Origin: Xestospongia bergquistia
Lineage: Eukaryota; Porifera; Demospongiae; Haplosclerida; Petrosiidae
DNA: 64,000 bases
Assembly (NCBI GenBank): GCA_963965975.1
Contig: OZ014411.1
Span: forward strand, 3,333,001-3,397,000
Direction: 5' to 3'
The notes under the pieces are model-generated. The model was not told the origin of the DNA, ran no database searches, and was given only the letters and a program-made list of their open reading frames with translations. Made by a program: the position numbers and the translations under genes. Below are positions 11,778-24,230 of this stretch, piece by piece. The number at the start of each line of letters is the position of its first letter. Position 1 is the first letter of the stretch.

Positions 11778-14700
11778 CTACATATCAATAAAAAAATCAA
11801 ATATCAAAGACTCTCTTTTGTTAATTACCCGTGGTGGAGAAAACATTTCAACTGATTTATCATCTGTTGACTCTTCAGGAAGAGGTTGATGTTTAGTTGG
11901 ACATGATATTATCTTCAGACAACATTTTGTCTTGATTAACAAATATACGTGAACAAATACTATTCCTATAAATGAAGCCAAAGCCAAAGATATAGACACT
12001 ATGCTAACAGTAGATGTGAATGCTAAATTAAAGTCATTACTTATTGCATTAAGTGTGCTCATTAATCCTAAATTAATGAAATAGAAGAATTCTAATATTG
12101 TCAGTCTATAATCTCGATATACACCATTTCCAGCTATTAAAAGAAATCCTACCCCTATCATTATAATGTAATTATTTAAAATGACTAATGAACCTGTAGT
12201 ATAGGAAAAGACAGCAGTTATGATGATACGAGCGACAAGTAAAAGACCTGGCCAAAATCTAAAGTAATCCTTGAATGGGCCACCAAAAGCATCAATGAAT
12301 GGTTTAAGTTTGACCAAAGGATCTCTGGAACCTCTACAGTATTTACCACTGTAACGTTGTAACCATTGACTACAAAATATCAAGCCAGTCAACAAAAATC
12401 CAAGTAAAAGAAAAAACAATGATACAGTAAAAAGTGGGATGTGTTTACTACTAAGATAGTTTATGTTTCCGTCTACACTCCAAACATTCCATTTATGTTG
12501 GCCACAATTTACTTTTGTCATCATTAAAACACTTGTAATGTTACGCATAATTTTAGAGTACGACATAAGAATTAGTGTAGCTAAAACAGGTACTGCATTA
12601 TTTCCACATAATCTAGAAAGCCTTCCAGAGTAATGACAACCAATAATGATGCCTCCAATTAGTAGCCAAATGTACAATGGAAAAACAAATTGAAGCCATG
12701 TTTTCAAATAACCATCTAATCCATTAAAGAAACACGTTTCAATTCCAAGATCAAGATTGAGCCAGGCAACAAACTGAGTCAACACAGGTACATCCCCATC
12801 AGGAAAAAAGACGGTTTCGTTCAATTTAACAATGTTGACATAAAATAGTAAACCATTGATTGTCCCCATTGATACTGTCATGTTGAATATCAAAAGAAAT
12901 AGCACCACTGCTATTCCAGCTAAAATAAAAGTAAGAATCATTGTTAAATAAACATTACTGCAAATTTCACATTTATTTGATCCTAACAGTACACTCAATC
13001 CTTCTTTGCACTTTCCACAAAGAATACCTGACCTATTATACATACATTGAAGATCAGAGTTGTTCAGACTAAGGGACACAACAGAGGAATTACAAAAATG
13101 CAAAGGACAGTTAGTAAGCGCTATGATGCATTTATATTCTTGATGATATGATAACCAGTTATTTCCAGATCTCCTAATCGGATATGGCATCCAAGATACA
13201 TTGCATTGTGGTTTAAGGCTATTGATGACATCATCACAGCGACATTCACCAGATAAATTGTAAAATTGAAGACCAAGTGGACAAGGTAAAAATTTAATGC
13301 TAACTTTGAGTTCTGATCTATTTAGTTGAGGGGTCCCACTACTTCGTAAAGTGATCAGGCTAATATGCGATACATAGATTCCTTTCAGGATATATGTAAA
13401 ATTCCTACAAGAACTTTTAGTGTTTTGATTGTCTTCATTAAGTGTTATATCAATTCCATCACTTTCAGTTAATAATACTCCAGGGCTGGTACTATTACAC
13501 ATTCCAACAGTAACAAGTGAAAGAGTGATGGCATCACCAGGATATACCTCCTTAAAAAGAATTCTCTTGTTACAATCAATATAGCCATCATCATCACAGC
13601 TACAAACACCAATAGGTTTTGATGATAAATGAGAGTAAGAAAGTGATTTTGTCAAGCATCCATAAAAAATATCACTAATAGTGCATTTAAAAACATCAAT
13701 AAAGTTTGGTTTCCAAATGGAATAATCTCGTTGAATATAAGTAAAATAGAAATTTCCACCAAAAATATCTTTTCCAGCAATCATAGCACTATTTTTAGAA
13801 AAGTTGGCATTAAAGTAACTAAATGTACAATATTGGACAATGTCTGGAAGCTTAAAAATACCAACTGGCTTAATGAAATCTGCATTTGAATAAATAGCAC
13901 CACCATACTGTTGAGCAGAGTTATTAATGACGAAAACTGTAACTGATGATGTCATAACAGTAGCATCATCAGCATATATACCTCCACCATTACTTGGAGA
14001 TTTGTTGCTAGCTATAACACTGGATGATTTGGTAAAGTTTACTAGACATCTTTTAACGAATAGACCTGTTGTGTTATTGTTAGTAATACGAACATTAGTA
14101 AGATGTACTGTTTGTCCACTTGTATCACAAACTAATTTGATGGCTCCAAAGGCATTGCTAAGTTTTGAACTTACAAAGTGACTATTTGTTGTATTTGTGA
14201 CAGTGACATTAGTTATATTAACATGACCATCACTTGTAATAAACACAGCCCCTGCACTAATATCAGAATTATTAGTAAAAACTGTGCTTTGTATAGTCAA
14301 ATTTGGAGGTGTAAAAACTCTACCACTGACCATGTAAACACATAGGCCACCACCTCTTCTATCATTCCCTGTGTTATATAATAGTTTGGAATGACTTATT
14401 TTAACATCTGAGTGTCCTTCAGTAAATATTGTTAGTCCACCTATAAAGCCAATGTTGTTATAAAATGTGACATTTTCTAAATTGACACTTTTGTTAGAAT
14501 CATCATAAATACCCAAAAATGCTCCTCCTGTGTTGTTATATCCAGTATTATATGAGAAATTCAATGCTTTCATTTTAATGTTTAATCCACCATCTCTTTT
14601 TGTGTGTATTGTCAAGCCTCCAGTACCACCAATGTTGCTTAGAAAAAGACTATGTTGTAAAATGATAGTTAATTCAATGTCACTTATCTTTATCACTTCT

Positions 14701-15423
14701 GCTCCTCCTACAGATTTACCGTAATTAGCATAAAATAGGCAACCATGAATGTCAATCGTAGTAGTGTTAAAAAGTGAGTTAATATTATTTTGTCGTACAA
14801 CTGCTAGTCCTCCAACTGTACTTCCTTTTCCCAAAGTAAAGTTAGACATCTTTATAGTAGATATACCAACAACATTTAGTAGAATTGCATTGCCAGAATA
14901 TTTGTTGAAACCATTTTGACAAAAAGAACTATTGTCAAGATTAACATAGACTGCTGAGACTATAACTAACCCAAGGAGAATGTTATTTTGTACCGACAGA
15001 GAATTGATATCAACACTATAAGATGTGTTAACAAAAACACCGTGTCCACAATCTGCTATAGTTAAACCTTCAATATGTACTGATGTTGTGTTATATATGT
15101 TAATAGCAGTAGTTTTGTTATAAATGCATCTAATAATGACTGTTGACTGCATAACAGACCAATGACCATGCACCCACTGACTGACCTTGTCCAATAAGGT
15201 TGACTTCGTTTAGACTTTTAAAATGAAGGGAGCTGTTTTTATCTATCACATGTTCACCATTCAAAAAGATGAAGGTGACATTAGAGGGAAAAAGAATTTT
15301 ATGATTGTAATAGGAAAGTTATTGACACTCTTTATCAGCAGGACAGCTCTTATTACCAGTAGAGGGTGTGACAAAGTAAGTAGGACTTGCATCACAGAGC
15401 AAAGCTAATATTGTATGACATAC
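11778..15423 (-). CDS. Beta-helix ectodomain membrane protein, copy 1 (N-terminal frameshift)
   Basis: An open frame of 1,138 residues (15194 to 11778) matches the better-preserved copy at 42293-38646. It has a right-handed parallel beta-helix (pectin-lyase-like) ectodomain built of degenerate 'N..F..N.a..GGa' rungs, a Cys-rich stretch with a CGKCKEGLSVLLGSNKC motif, and eight or nine C-terminal membrane spans. Family members that I recall from sponges and other early animals share this C-terminal membrane domain. The first 70 or so residues lie in another frame up to a splice acceptor at about 15423: a 4-base tandem duplication (ctga doubled near 15178) shifts the frame relative to copy 2. 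Either translation starts at an internal site, which would lose the signal peptide, or the copy is newly dead. The ectodomain is almost identical to copy 2. Sequencing error cannot be excluded. Confidence 0.8.
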
Positions 15424-18400
15424 CTAAGACAAAACATGAAAAAGCACAACATTTCATTGGGTAAATCAGTTAATAATATATAAAGGTTCATTTATATATA
15501 CACTATGTTTTTTACTATTTATTGCTTAAACATCTCAGTTGTGTCCTTTTCAGTTTTGAAGTAAATTAAATTAATTATTATTTATTAATTAATGGTTATT
15601 AGTACCAATTTATAAAGAAATGATTAGACTACAATGTTTTGGAAATGAACAATGAAAGTTTTAAGCTATTTGAATTTAATTGAGAAGCTAAAGTCATAAA
15701 AATTTCAAAATGATTGTTAATACCCTCTAATAATAAGAGTTATAATAGCCACAATGTTATAACATTGTATACATGCTAATGGGACAGGCAGTCTTTTTGT
15801 ATTTGGTCTATTTGTGATATGGAAAAATGTCAATAAGAGATTTTGTAAAAGAAATCACCTAATTATGGTTTTCTATATTTATCACTGAACAATAATAGGA
15901 TATCAACAATTGCAGGACAATAATGGTGGCTGCACTAGTTGAATGGACTAAGTCCCAGATCAGAACTTTACCAATTTTACCTTTTGAATGGATAAATACT
16001 ATAGCAGAATGTGTTACTTTAAAAATACAATTACTAATTACAATTAGGCAATAAGTACCAATTGAGTGTTGACATCATGTTAATTGATTCTATTATAGAG
16101 TAACAAACAAAAAGAAAATTAAAGAATTCCAATTAAAAAAATAATACCATATATTGTAGAAACAGTGTATAGTAAGTGTCACAGGCTACTAGCTATTGCT
16201 GTGCAAAAGAAGACATATAACACTTTGGACTGAATTAAAAGATCATTCCTGTCATGGAAAGACCAATTTTTATAAATTAAAATGGCTAGTTTCTTTATAA
16301 ATGCCGCAGAGGGTGATTAATAACGATATTATGACAACCTATCATTGTTGATCTGTTTCAGATATACCGTGTCATTCAAAAGAATTCAGAAACCTACACA
16401 AAAGTTGCAGTATTTGAGTTTATTAAGTTGACTACAGCTACAAGTGTAATGAATGAATATACAATAAAAGGTGTAGACTATGTATACATAGTCTACACCT
16501 TTTATTGTACAGGATGATGGAATCATTGCATTTTCTAGTCTTCTAAATACTGAAATCTTTCTTTTGACTTGTACTAGCATGTCTTTTTCATTGCAACAAA
16601 TGCATCCCTACACCACCACACTACCACCACATGCATGCTCCACTGTGCTCTGTACATATCCTCATTCAATACTTCTAATAGTCTATGTTGTATGCACGTT
16701 CGTTCATCACTATGGAAGCAATTAAAGTTGCACCCTTCTGATATTACAACTTTCTTCCACATATACTCTGTCAGTCCTTTGCCTATTAGAGACATTGTTG
16801 TTTGTTTCTTGGCTGTAATAGTGGCTTCTTTCTCGATATTTGACATTTAATACGATATCTATTGATTTCATCTTTACTGTACTGGTAACCATGACATTAT
16901 TTTTTCCACCTTTTATATATATATTATTCAAAGAAGTTTTGTCAGTTTATAATTTCTCTAATGCTAAACTTTTATTTTGAAGACAATTTGGGTTGTTTTG
17001 GTTGTTGTTTATATGTTACTGACTTAATTATTGCTTTTTAATTTCAAATTATGTTATTTACAGTACTCTTTGGTAATTTTAGCTGCTAATAGAAATTTTT
17101 GATAGACATAACTGAGCAATTTTAAGATGTTCTGTTAAGTATTGTACATTGTCTAAGTATATTTAAGTATTACGTGAGTGTCTGAACTCTTTTGAGCTCC
17201 ACTGGAAAAAATACCAACTTATAATTTAAAAAGAATATTTCTCAATGGTCATGTGCTATATATTTTATGGAAAGATAGTGACAGGTTACATATATAAGAT
17301 AAGTTATATCAGAGATGGTATCAGCAATCACTACACTGGCCTAGTTAATGATATTAATAAATATAGCAAGTATTTGTACAATAATTGTACAAATATTTGT
17401 TCTTTATATAATTATTATATAAAGGCACTTCCAAAGCAAGCAATTGGTTGCTTTAGATCATTCCTAAACATACAATTTATAACTGTGAACTATGTGAACT
17501 GTGTCTATACAACTTTGACACAAATAACAGATCTAATCACAATGCTGTTAAAAGTCTCTTAGATAAATAACAAGGAAAGAGGCAGAATGCAACTAAAAAA
17601 CAATTACTTGTATTGATAAATACAAACGTATTGTCTATCTACCGACAAACGAATTAATTGTATGAAATATACTCACCAAAATAATATTCATAGACAGCAT
17701 CATTGAAAGACATGACGCGCTCACAAATCAGTCAAGACAGGAAGACTTGAGAATTAAATTAAACACAAACGGATGTAACTTCAAGGAAATTAGACCACAA
17801 AGAAAACAAATTTCCTTGGCCATAACATCACTGTCTGAAACGGGTGCATACTTAACATATTATATATATATTTATATATTTTGTAAATTATTGAGACGAA
17901 ATGACTGTTGCTGTGCAATTTTTAATAGTAAATTCGATAATTAATAGCCAGTAATTAATACTCAAAGTTCTCTTTTAACAGAGAAACCTATCAAGCAACT
18001 TTTGCTAAATTGATTACATGTATTATTACATAAAGACTACTGTATAGACAAACCATTAAATCTCTTTTATTAAAGACTATTATATCCTCTCAAGGAAACC
18101 ACACTACAGCTGTCTAATGTCACATAATTTAATATTTAGTATAATTGTAAATCTTCAAGCCAGATAGTTATGTCAAGGCTGAGTACTTGTGTATACAATA
18201 AAACCATAAAAATTAATATTTTTATTTTTATTGAAATTAAGTTGTTACCTGTAATTTATAGTTGGATGCTGCAATCTGTATATGACTTTCCTTCAAAATG
18301 ACTTTGCCCTTGGATAAAGCTATAATGTTTGTTACTGTGAACAATGGTGAAGAACTGATGAAATGTGATATAGTGTGATAAGCACAAAAAAAACGACTAT

Positions 18401-18955
18401 AGAAATAGATACTGAGTCAAAAGAATAAGATGATCAAAAATAAAACAACACAACATATTAGTACAAGTGACATCTGTTAAAGTTAGAGCTTTGTCATATA
18501 AAATACAGCTGTTGTGGGTTTAAGCATGTCAAACTTCCTTGCTTTTTGTCATTGTCTTAAAGTTTTCAACAATCCAGTCAATTTGTACATTTTTTGTGAG
18601 AGAATTGGCATCTCTGGTTTATATTTTCTACCAAGACAAGGGACACACTTGTAGAAATAATTCACTTTAGAGAGCTCTTCTAGCATATCAGTAGTTGGTT
18701 AAGAACCCCATTCCATTATAGTGAACTTTATTTAGTGAGCTAAATACTAAATAGGATAAGTTTAAAGAATAGTTTAGAAGAACTGTGTAAGGACAGTGCT
18801 TATAAGTCCAGCAGAAGTTCATACTTCATTTTGTATTAAACTGATCCGCATTTCTATCCCTAAGTATGACCTTCTAGATCTATAGTATTTTATGTAAATA
18901 TAATTATGAAAGGAAGTTAGTTCATTTCCTGTAAGTATGAGCACACTCCATTAAT
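15424..18955. other. Non-coding flank, duplicated at 42294-45965
   Basis: I find no convincing gene here. Short open frames are not preserved in the second copy. The stretch aligns from end to end with 42294-45965, with indels and visibly more divergence than inside the beta-helix gene. It should contain the unlocated first exon and promoter of that gene. An 18-bp palindrome (acaatgttataacattgt) near 15760 is present in both copies. Confidence 0.7.
16460..16509. repeat. Perfect 50-bp palindrome
   Basis: The left arm (16460-16484, ending 'gactatgta') is followed directly by its exact reverse complement (16485-16509), with no spacer. The second copy of the duplicated block, at about 43288-43320, has only one arm. 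The inverted arm was therefore gained in this copy or lost in the other. Confidence 0.93.
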
Positions 18956-19260
18956 TAACTATGTTCATCATTTTCATAAGTGCAAAATGTGCAATTACAT
19001 AATGCAGCATCACCTTTTATGGATGACATAAATAATATGTAATTAAATTTATTGTGACTATCTCATAACTAAATATTAGAACTTCCGAATATGGTCATGA
19101 GTAAAACTCCTGTGGTTTGTCTGTTTCTTATAAATGGCAATTGCAAGCTCTTCCTCTCCTTTCTGACGCTATGGGTTCCTGGCCATGCTATTGTTTCCAT
19201 GCCTCACCAATCCTACTACTTGAACTGTTGAACAAGAATTTTTACATACATTAAATCTTT
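18950..19260 (-). repeat. Dispersed repeat R1, inverted end fragment
   Basis: The stretch matches 8745-9050 and 36600-36840 ('tatggtcatgagtaaaactcc' near 19088, 'gtttgtctgttt' near 19115). It marks the right edge of the duplicated 9-kb block. No gene is seen. Confidence 0.65.
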
Positions 19261-20099
19261 ATTATTATAGGTGTATTTTAAATATGGAAAAGTCAATTAA
19301 AAAATAAAATAACTACCAAATGCTAAAACGTAAAAGCATAGATTGGAAACTGAATTAACACTTTCAGCTATGTCATTGTCATAAAGATAGGGTGTTTGAT
19401 TACTATCTATTTTGGAATGTGACTCTTGTATTGTATTAGTGAATTGTATATTCCTGGCAAGAGAGAGTAGACAAAAGAAGGACAAAATTACACCTTTTGA
19501 GACTGGAAAACTTTGCTATCAAAAATTAAATATGATCCTTAGTAATTGTTTTCATTAAATTTGTAAATTTTATGTAATCTGCTAATGAGATATATTCCAT
19601 CAATGAGAAGCCATTGTTTGATGAACTCACTTGCAGCATTGTCCTTGATAAATGATGACTGACATAAATACTACTAATAGATAAATATTAATAGACCCTT
19701 ATTGAAGTTCAAAACTGCATAATTTGCACTAAGTCTGTATTGCAAAATTATATTGAGGCATTTTTGGTAGCAGACACTCTCAATCTTACCTCAAAGGGGG
19801 AGGGCCTTAATGAAAAGGGACAACCATTTTTTCAAAATACTATTAAACTATTAGAAAATGTGGCAATAAAATCAAAAAAAAAGTAGAGATGTTAACTGAT
19901 CAGTAACAGTATGTGTAATAGATGGTAAACATTTTTCATTTAATTGAGGTGAAGAAACAAAAGAAGTAAAATGAAATGTCAAAGAAAATAGAGGACTAGT
20001 GCCAAAGGCAGCTTGTTCACATGAGTAATGACATGATGGTGAACAACTATGTGGAGAAAAAAAGTGATCAAGAGTTCCTTCCTTCAGCTTCATTAGAAG
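19261..20099. other. No feature recognised
   Basis: This is AT-rich sequence with only short open frames on both strands. None shows a domain, signal peptide or plausible splice context. I see nothing to annotate. Confidence 0.5.
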
Positions 20100-20853
20100 T
20101 ATATGAAGATGATTTTGTAGGTGTTATATTTGTCTTCATAGCTCTCGTTTCCATCTCATAGTCATGTCTTTGCTGTTTATATGTATTTAATTTCTACATT
20201 AAGCCAGTCACAAAGCTTGTGTTTTGACTAGCAGTATCATAGTATCATCATTTTCTTTATAGAAATATCTTTAAATCCTTATATTTGACTCTTAGTTGTC
20301 AACAGTATATTTGATTCTTAGACTTGCACTTTTTGATGAATGTTTTGGTTTTAACTTCATCGAATAACACTTCCTTCTTATAAAGATAAATATCATCATT
20401 CACTATGATATTACAGCCATTTCTATCTTTTTGTCTAGATAATAGCAACTTCGGAAACTGCAAGGATAATTCTATTGCAGCATCTTTTATCTTTTTCTGA
20501 TTAGGTCTTACTTCCCTAAACGCATAACTTTTGTAGTTTTGGTTAGCTTTCTACGTATACTCTTTCCGACCAGGAGTTCCTAGTACATCAACAACAAGCT
20601 CATAATGTACTGAAAAAAACAATTATTATAATTCATACCAGAACTGGATTAGAAGATTTTCATCATTCCTTCACTATAACCTAATATATTATAAATTCAA
20701 TATTTTTTTTTCTGTAGATAGCCTCAATTGATTGTTCTAGTATGAACCACAAATGAACAAAGACCTCGGTAAGGAATAAACAGAAGGAGAGTCAACATAA
20801 AAAATGGAACATTCGTGAAGTTAAACTGAAAGTTAAAATATTTGAGTAAAATT
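20100..20853 (-). repeat. Dispersed repeat R1, inverted copy, left part
   Basis: The stretch aligns with 7190-7800 ('gactcttagttgtcaaca' near 20287, 'taaaatatttgagtaaaatt' at 20835). The R1 copy resumes at 23936 after the LTR element, so one R1 copy was split by that insertion. Confidence 0.7.
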
Positions 20854-21040
20854 TGTAGCAACCCAATCCTAATTACTATTATTCATTGTTATTACTTTAA
20901 TTATGTAATCATTAATCAATTGCTTGATTCCATGAGCACATGTTTTCAGTTTTGTATTTTGTTTGATTATCACATCTCAATCATATCACCTGAAATGTTT
21001 TAACATTTGATTATTTGGAAGTTGGTAGCAACAACCTACA
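20854..21040 (+). repeat. 5' LTR of Gypsy fossil 2
   Basis: This is about 187 bp beginning TGTAG and ending CTACA, a perfect short inverted terminal pair. It is directly followed by a primer-binding-site-like sequence, which fixes its right edge well. Confidence 0.72.
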
Positions 21041-23935
21041 TTGGTGACCCGGATAACCCAGTAGAACACTATGTCGCTAGAAGGAGACGCTCATCCTATC
21101 GCTTCCGCTATCAATCTAAAGATAACACCATTTTGGCCAGTTGTTCCACAAGTCTGGTTTGTGCAAGTCGAAGCTCAATTTAGTACTCGAGGGATCACTG
21201 CTCAAAAGACTAAATTTGATCATATCGTGCCCTCCCTGGGTACGTGATCTCATCCTATCTCCCCCAACCGCAAATCCATACGAGCAATTACTACAACGAA
21301 CTGCAGCTTCCAAACACGCCGTTTGGAACAACAATTCAACTCAGAAAAGCTGGGGGACAGAAAAACAACGCAGTTATTGAGACATGTGCAGCAATTTCTT
21401 TGAGACAAAGCCCGTGCTACAGATATCACCTTCCTTCATGAACTGTTTCTACAACGTCTGCCTGCCAATGTTGGCATGGTACTTGCCTCCACTGACACAA
21501 AGGAATTGAATGAGTTAGCTCAGCTTGCTGATAAGATTATTGAGGTAGCCACACCCACAGTCTCCAAGGTTACTGCCGCTTCACCTGATGTAGATTAATT
21601 ACATCAGAAATCGCTGACCTCAGGAAATTGGTAGAATCACTCGTTTGTACTAGACTCTGACAATGTAGAAGCACCTCCTCCCGTGTTCGCTCCTCTAGTC
21701 CTGCAAACACAAGTGATCTCTGCTGGCATTTTTAACGCTTTGGTACTAGTGGTGATGAATGTTTCTGGCTGTTCTCAAAGTCACTTATTTTACATCACTG
21801 ACTACAACACTGGACAACACCTCCTATTTGATAGCGATGCTGAAGTGAGTATTATCCCTCCATTAAAAATCCGAAAGAAAGAATCCACAAGTTGGTTTCA
21901 GACTAGGGGCAAACAACTCACTAATCACTACATACTGCAAGCAATCTCTCAACCTTGGTTTGCGTCGCAAATGTCAATGGCTATTCATTATTGCAGATAT
22001 CAGGAATCCTATTCTAGGAGTGGATTTCCTGAATCATTTCAAACTAGTAGTCGACGTGAAGAATAAATGCATCCTTGACACTGTTACACAGCTCAATGTA
22101 CAAGAAATTACTACAAATGGACAACTTTTAAGTCCCATCAGGCAGATCATCAAAGCCAAGAACAACTTCAAAGTAGTACTACAGGACTTTCATTCCGTTA
22201 CTAAACTGTCCAATTCTGACCAGCAACTAACCACAATATCACTCATCGAATCATCACTACTGGTCAACCTGTTCATGGCCATACTCGCAGACTGGCACCC
22301 GACCGTCTTCAAATCACTCAACAAGAGTTTCAACACATGCTACAATTAGAAATCATCAGACCATCTTCTAGCAATTGGTCTTCTCCTCTCCACATGGTAC
22401 CTAAAAAGACACCAGATGACTGGCGTCCATGTAGAGACTATTAGGCCCTTAACTGTGTAACAATCAGAACTACAGGACTTTGAATTTCTCAGACTAGTCA
22501 ATTTTTACCACAGATTCATTCCAAAGTGTGCACACATTCTGAAACCACTCATCGATTTACTATCTTCAAACTCTAAATTTTTTTATGGACACATACAGCC
22601 AATGAATCATTTCCCCTTATCCAAGATACTCTTGCCAATATCTTTCTTGTTTCATCGAAAGGCAGATGCTCCACTGAATATCATGACAGATGCTTATGAT
22701 ATTGTTGTTGGAGCAGTATTTCAACAATTTGTCGACTACACCTGGCAACATTTTGCTATTTCTCACGTAAACTCAAACCAGCTGAAACTCGTTACAGCAC
22801 CTACAATCGAGAACTCCTTGCTATTTATTTGTCCATCAAACATTTTCAACATTTTGTTGAAGGACGCAAAATTCATGTCATTACTGACCATAAACCACTT
22901 ACTTATTCTCTTTTCTCAAATTCCAACAGGTACTCCCCCTGTCAAGTCAGACACCTCGACTTCATTTCACAGTTCACCACAGATATCAGACATGTCAATG
23001 GCACTGACAACCCAGTAGCTGATGCCCTCTCCCATATTGACATTCAGGAAGTGAATCAACTTCCTCCCATTTTTGACGCAATGGCTGCCGCTCAATTAAC
23101 TGATGTTGAACTACAGAAGTTACGATTGTCACCTACCTCCTCTTTGAAACTGAAGGACATACCCATCCAAGGTACAGATGTCAGTTTAGTTTGCGACAAT
23201 TTCAGAGATGTGCCACGCCCATATGTTCCTCCAAATTTTCCCTATCTAGTATTTGAAAAGTTACATTCTCTATTGCATCCTGGTGTTTGAGCCACAAAAC
23301 GACTCATCACTTGACATTACATATGGCCGAAAATTAATCCAGATGTCTGAAAATGGACTCGTTGCTCTCTTTTGTGTCAACGCTCAAAGATTCACAAACA
23401 CGTTACTCCACTCTCTACCTTTGCTACTCCTGATGTTTGCTTTGATGACATATATATTGATCTAGTCGGTCCACTCCCTCCATGAAATTGTTACAGTTGC
23501 ATCCTTACCAGTATTGATTTTTTCACTCGTTGGGTAGAAGCCGTCCTAATAGTAGACATAACTGCCCAAACTGTCGATTGTGCTTTTATCATTTGTTGGA
23601 TTTCAAGATTTGGAACTCTATCAACAATCACTACCAACCGTGGAAGTCAATTTGAATCTGGACTTTGAAAAAAACTCATGGAATTGCTCAGAACATCTCG
23701 TATTCACACAATTTCATATCACCCAATCGCTAATGGATTAGTTGAAAGATTCCATCGTTGAAAGATTCCATCAGCAGCACTGAAATCACAACTTCACTCT
23801 GATCGTTAGACAGATAGCCTACCTGTGATCCTGCTTGGAATCAGAACCACACTCAAACAAGACATCAGATGTAGCCCGGCAAAAATAGTTTACGGCACCA
23901 CTCTATGCTTACTCTACTCTACCATTATTGCCAGT
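20854..23935 (+). mobile_element. Gypsy-type LTR retrotransposon fossil 2, nested in R1
   Basis: This is a fossil LTR retrotransposon inserted in an R1 copy. Parts are a 5' LTR (20854-21040), a probable primer-binding site directly after it ('ttggtgacccgg'), a gag-like region (about 21070-21600), protease (about 21820-22060, with a 'LLFDSDAEVSII' active-site-like segment), reverse-transcriptase remnants, RNase H (about 22600-23030) and integrase (to about 23900). No 3' LTR is visible. It is broken many times over and is not functional. Since it lies inside R1, it is younger than that R1 copy. With a single LTR its age cannot be estimated. Confidence 0.88.
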
Positions 23936-24230
23936 ATATGCTAGTGGTATAACATGACTTAATAATTGATGATACTCTTGGACCTTGACCTAAATTCCCT
24001 GGAACAACAACATTGACACTTTTTCTACCTTTTGCTGTCTCATGCTTGAAAAGGTGTAAATATAATTTAACCCTTTCATCACTAACCACGCCTAAGAATT
24101 TTTTAACAGGAATTATTGCTTTGAATTTTCAGCCAGTTTAGTACTATTGTCACTGTAATATGTGAGTTATATAGGTACTTCAGAGTAATAATGGACCATA
24201 CAGAGTAACTAATATCATTCGAGCATTAGC
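23936..24230 (-). repeat. Dispersed repeat R1, inverted copy, right part
   Basis: R1 resumes at the same element position ('ataattgatgatactcttgg' at 23960, 'accacgcctaag' at 24085) where it broke off before the LTR insertion. It fades near 24230. Confidence 0.7.

Noticed and set aside
13927-14181. Open frame on the + strand inside the beta-helix gene, repeated at 40798-41052
   Set aside because: It is an antisense shadow of the real - strand gene; its conservation between the copies follows from the near-identity of that gene.
15223-15408. Small + strand open frame near the beta-helix 5' end (also 42093-42278)
   Set aside because: It lies antisense to the N-terminal coding part of the beta-helix gene, with no start context or domain.
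16574-16846. Conserved-looking - strand frame with 'TEYM-KK-V' (also near 43430-43618) as first exon of the beta-helix gene
   Set aside because: It resembles no signal peptide, its N-terminal part differs between the blocks and no in-frame junction to the long exon was found.
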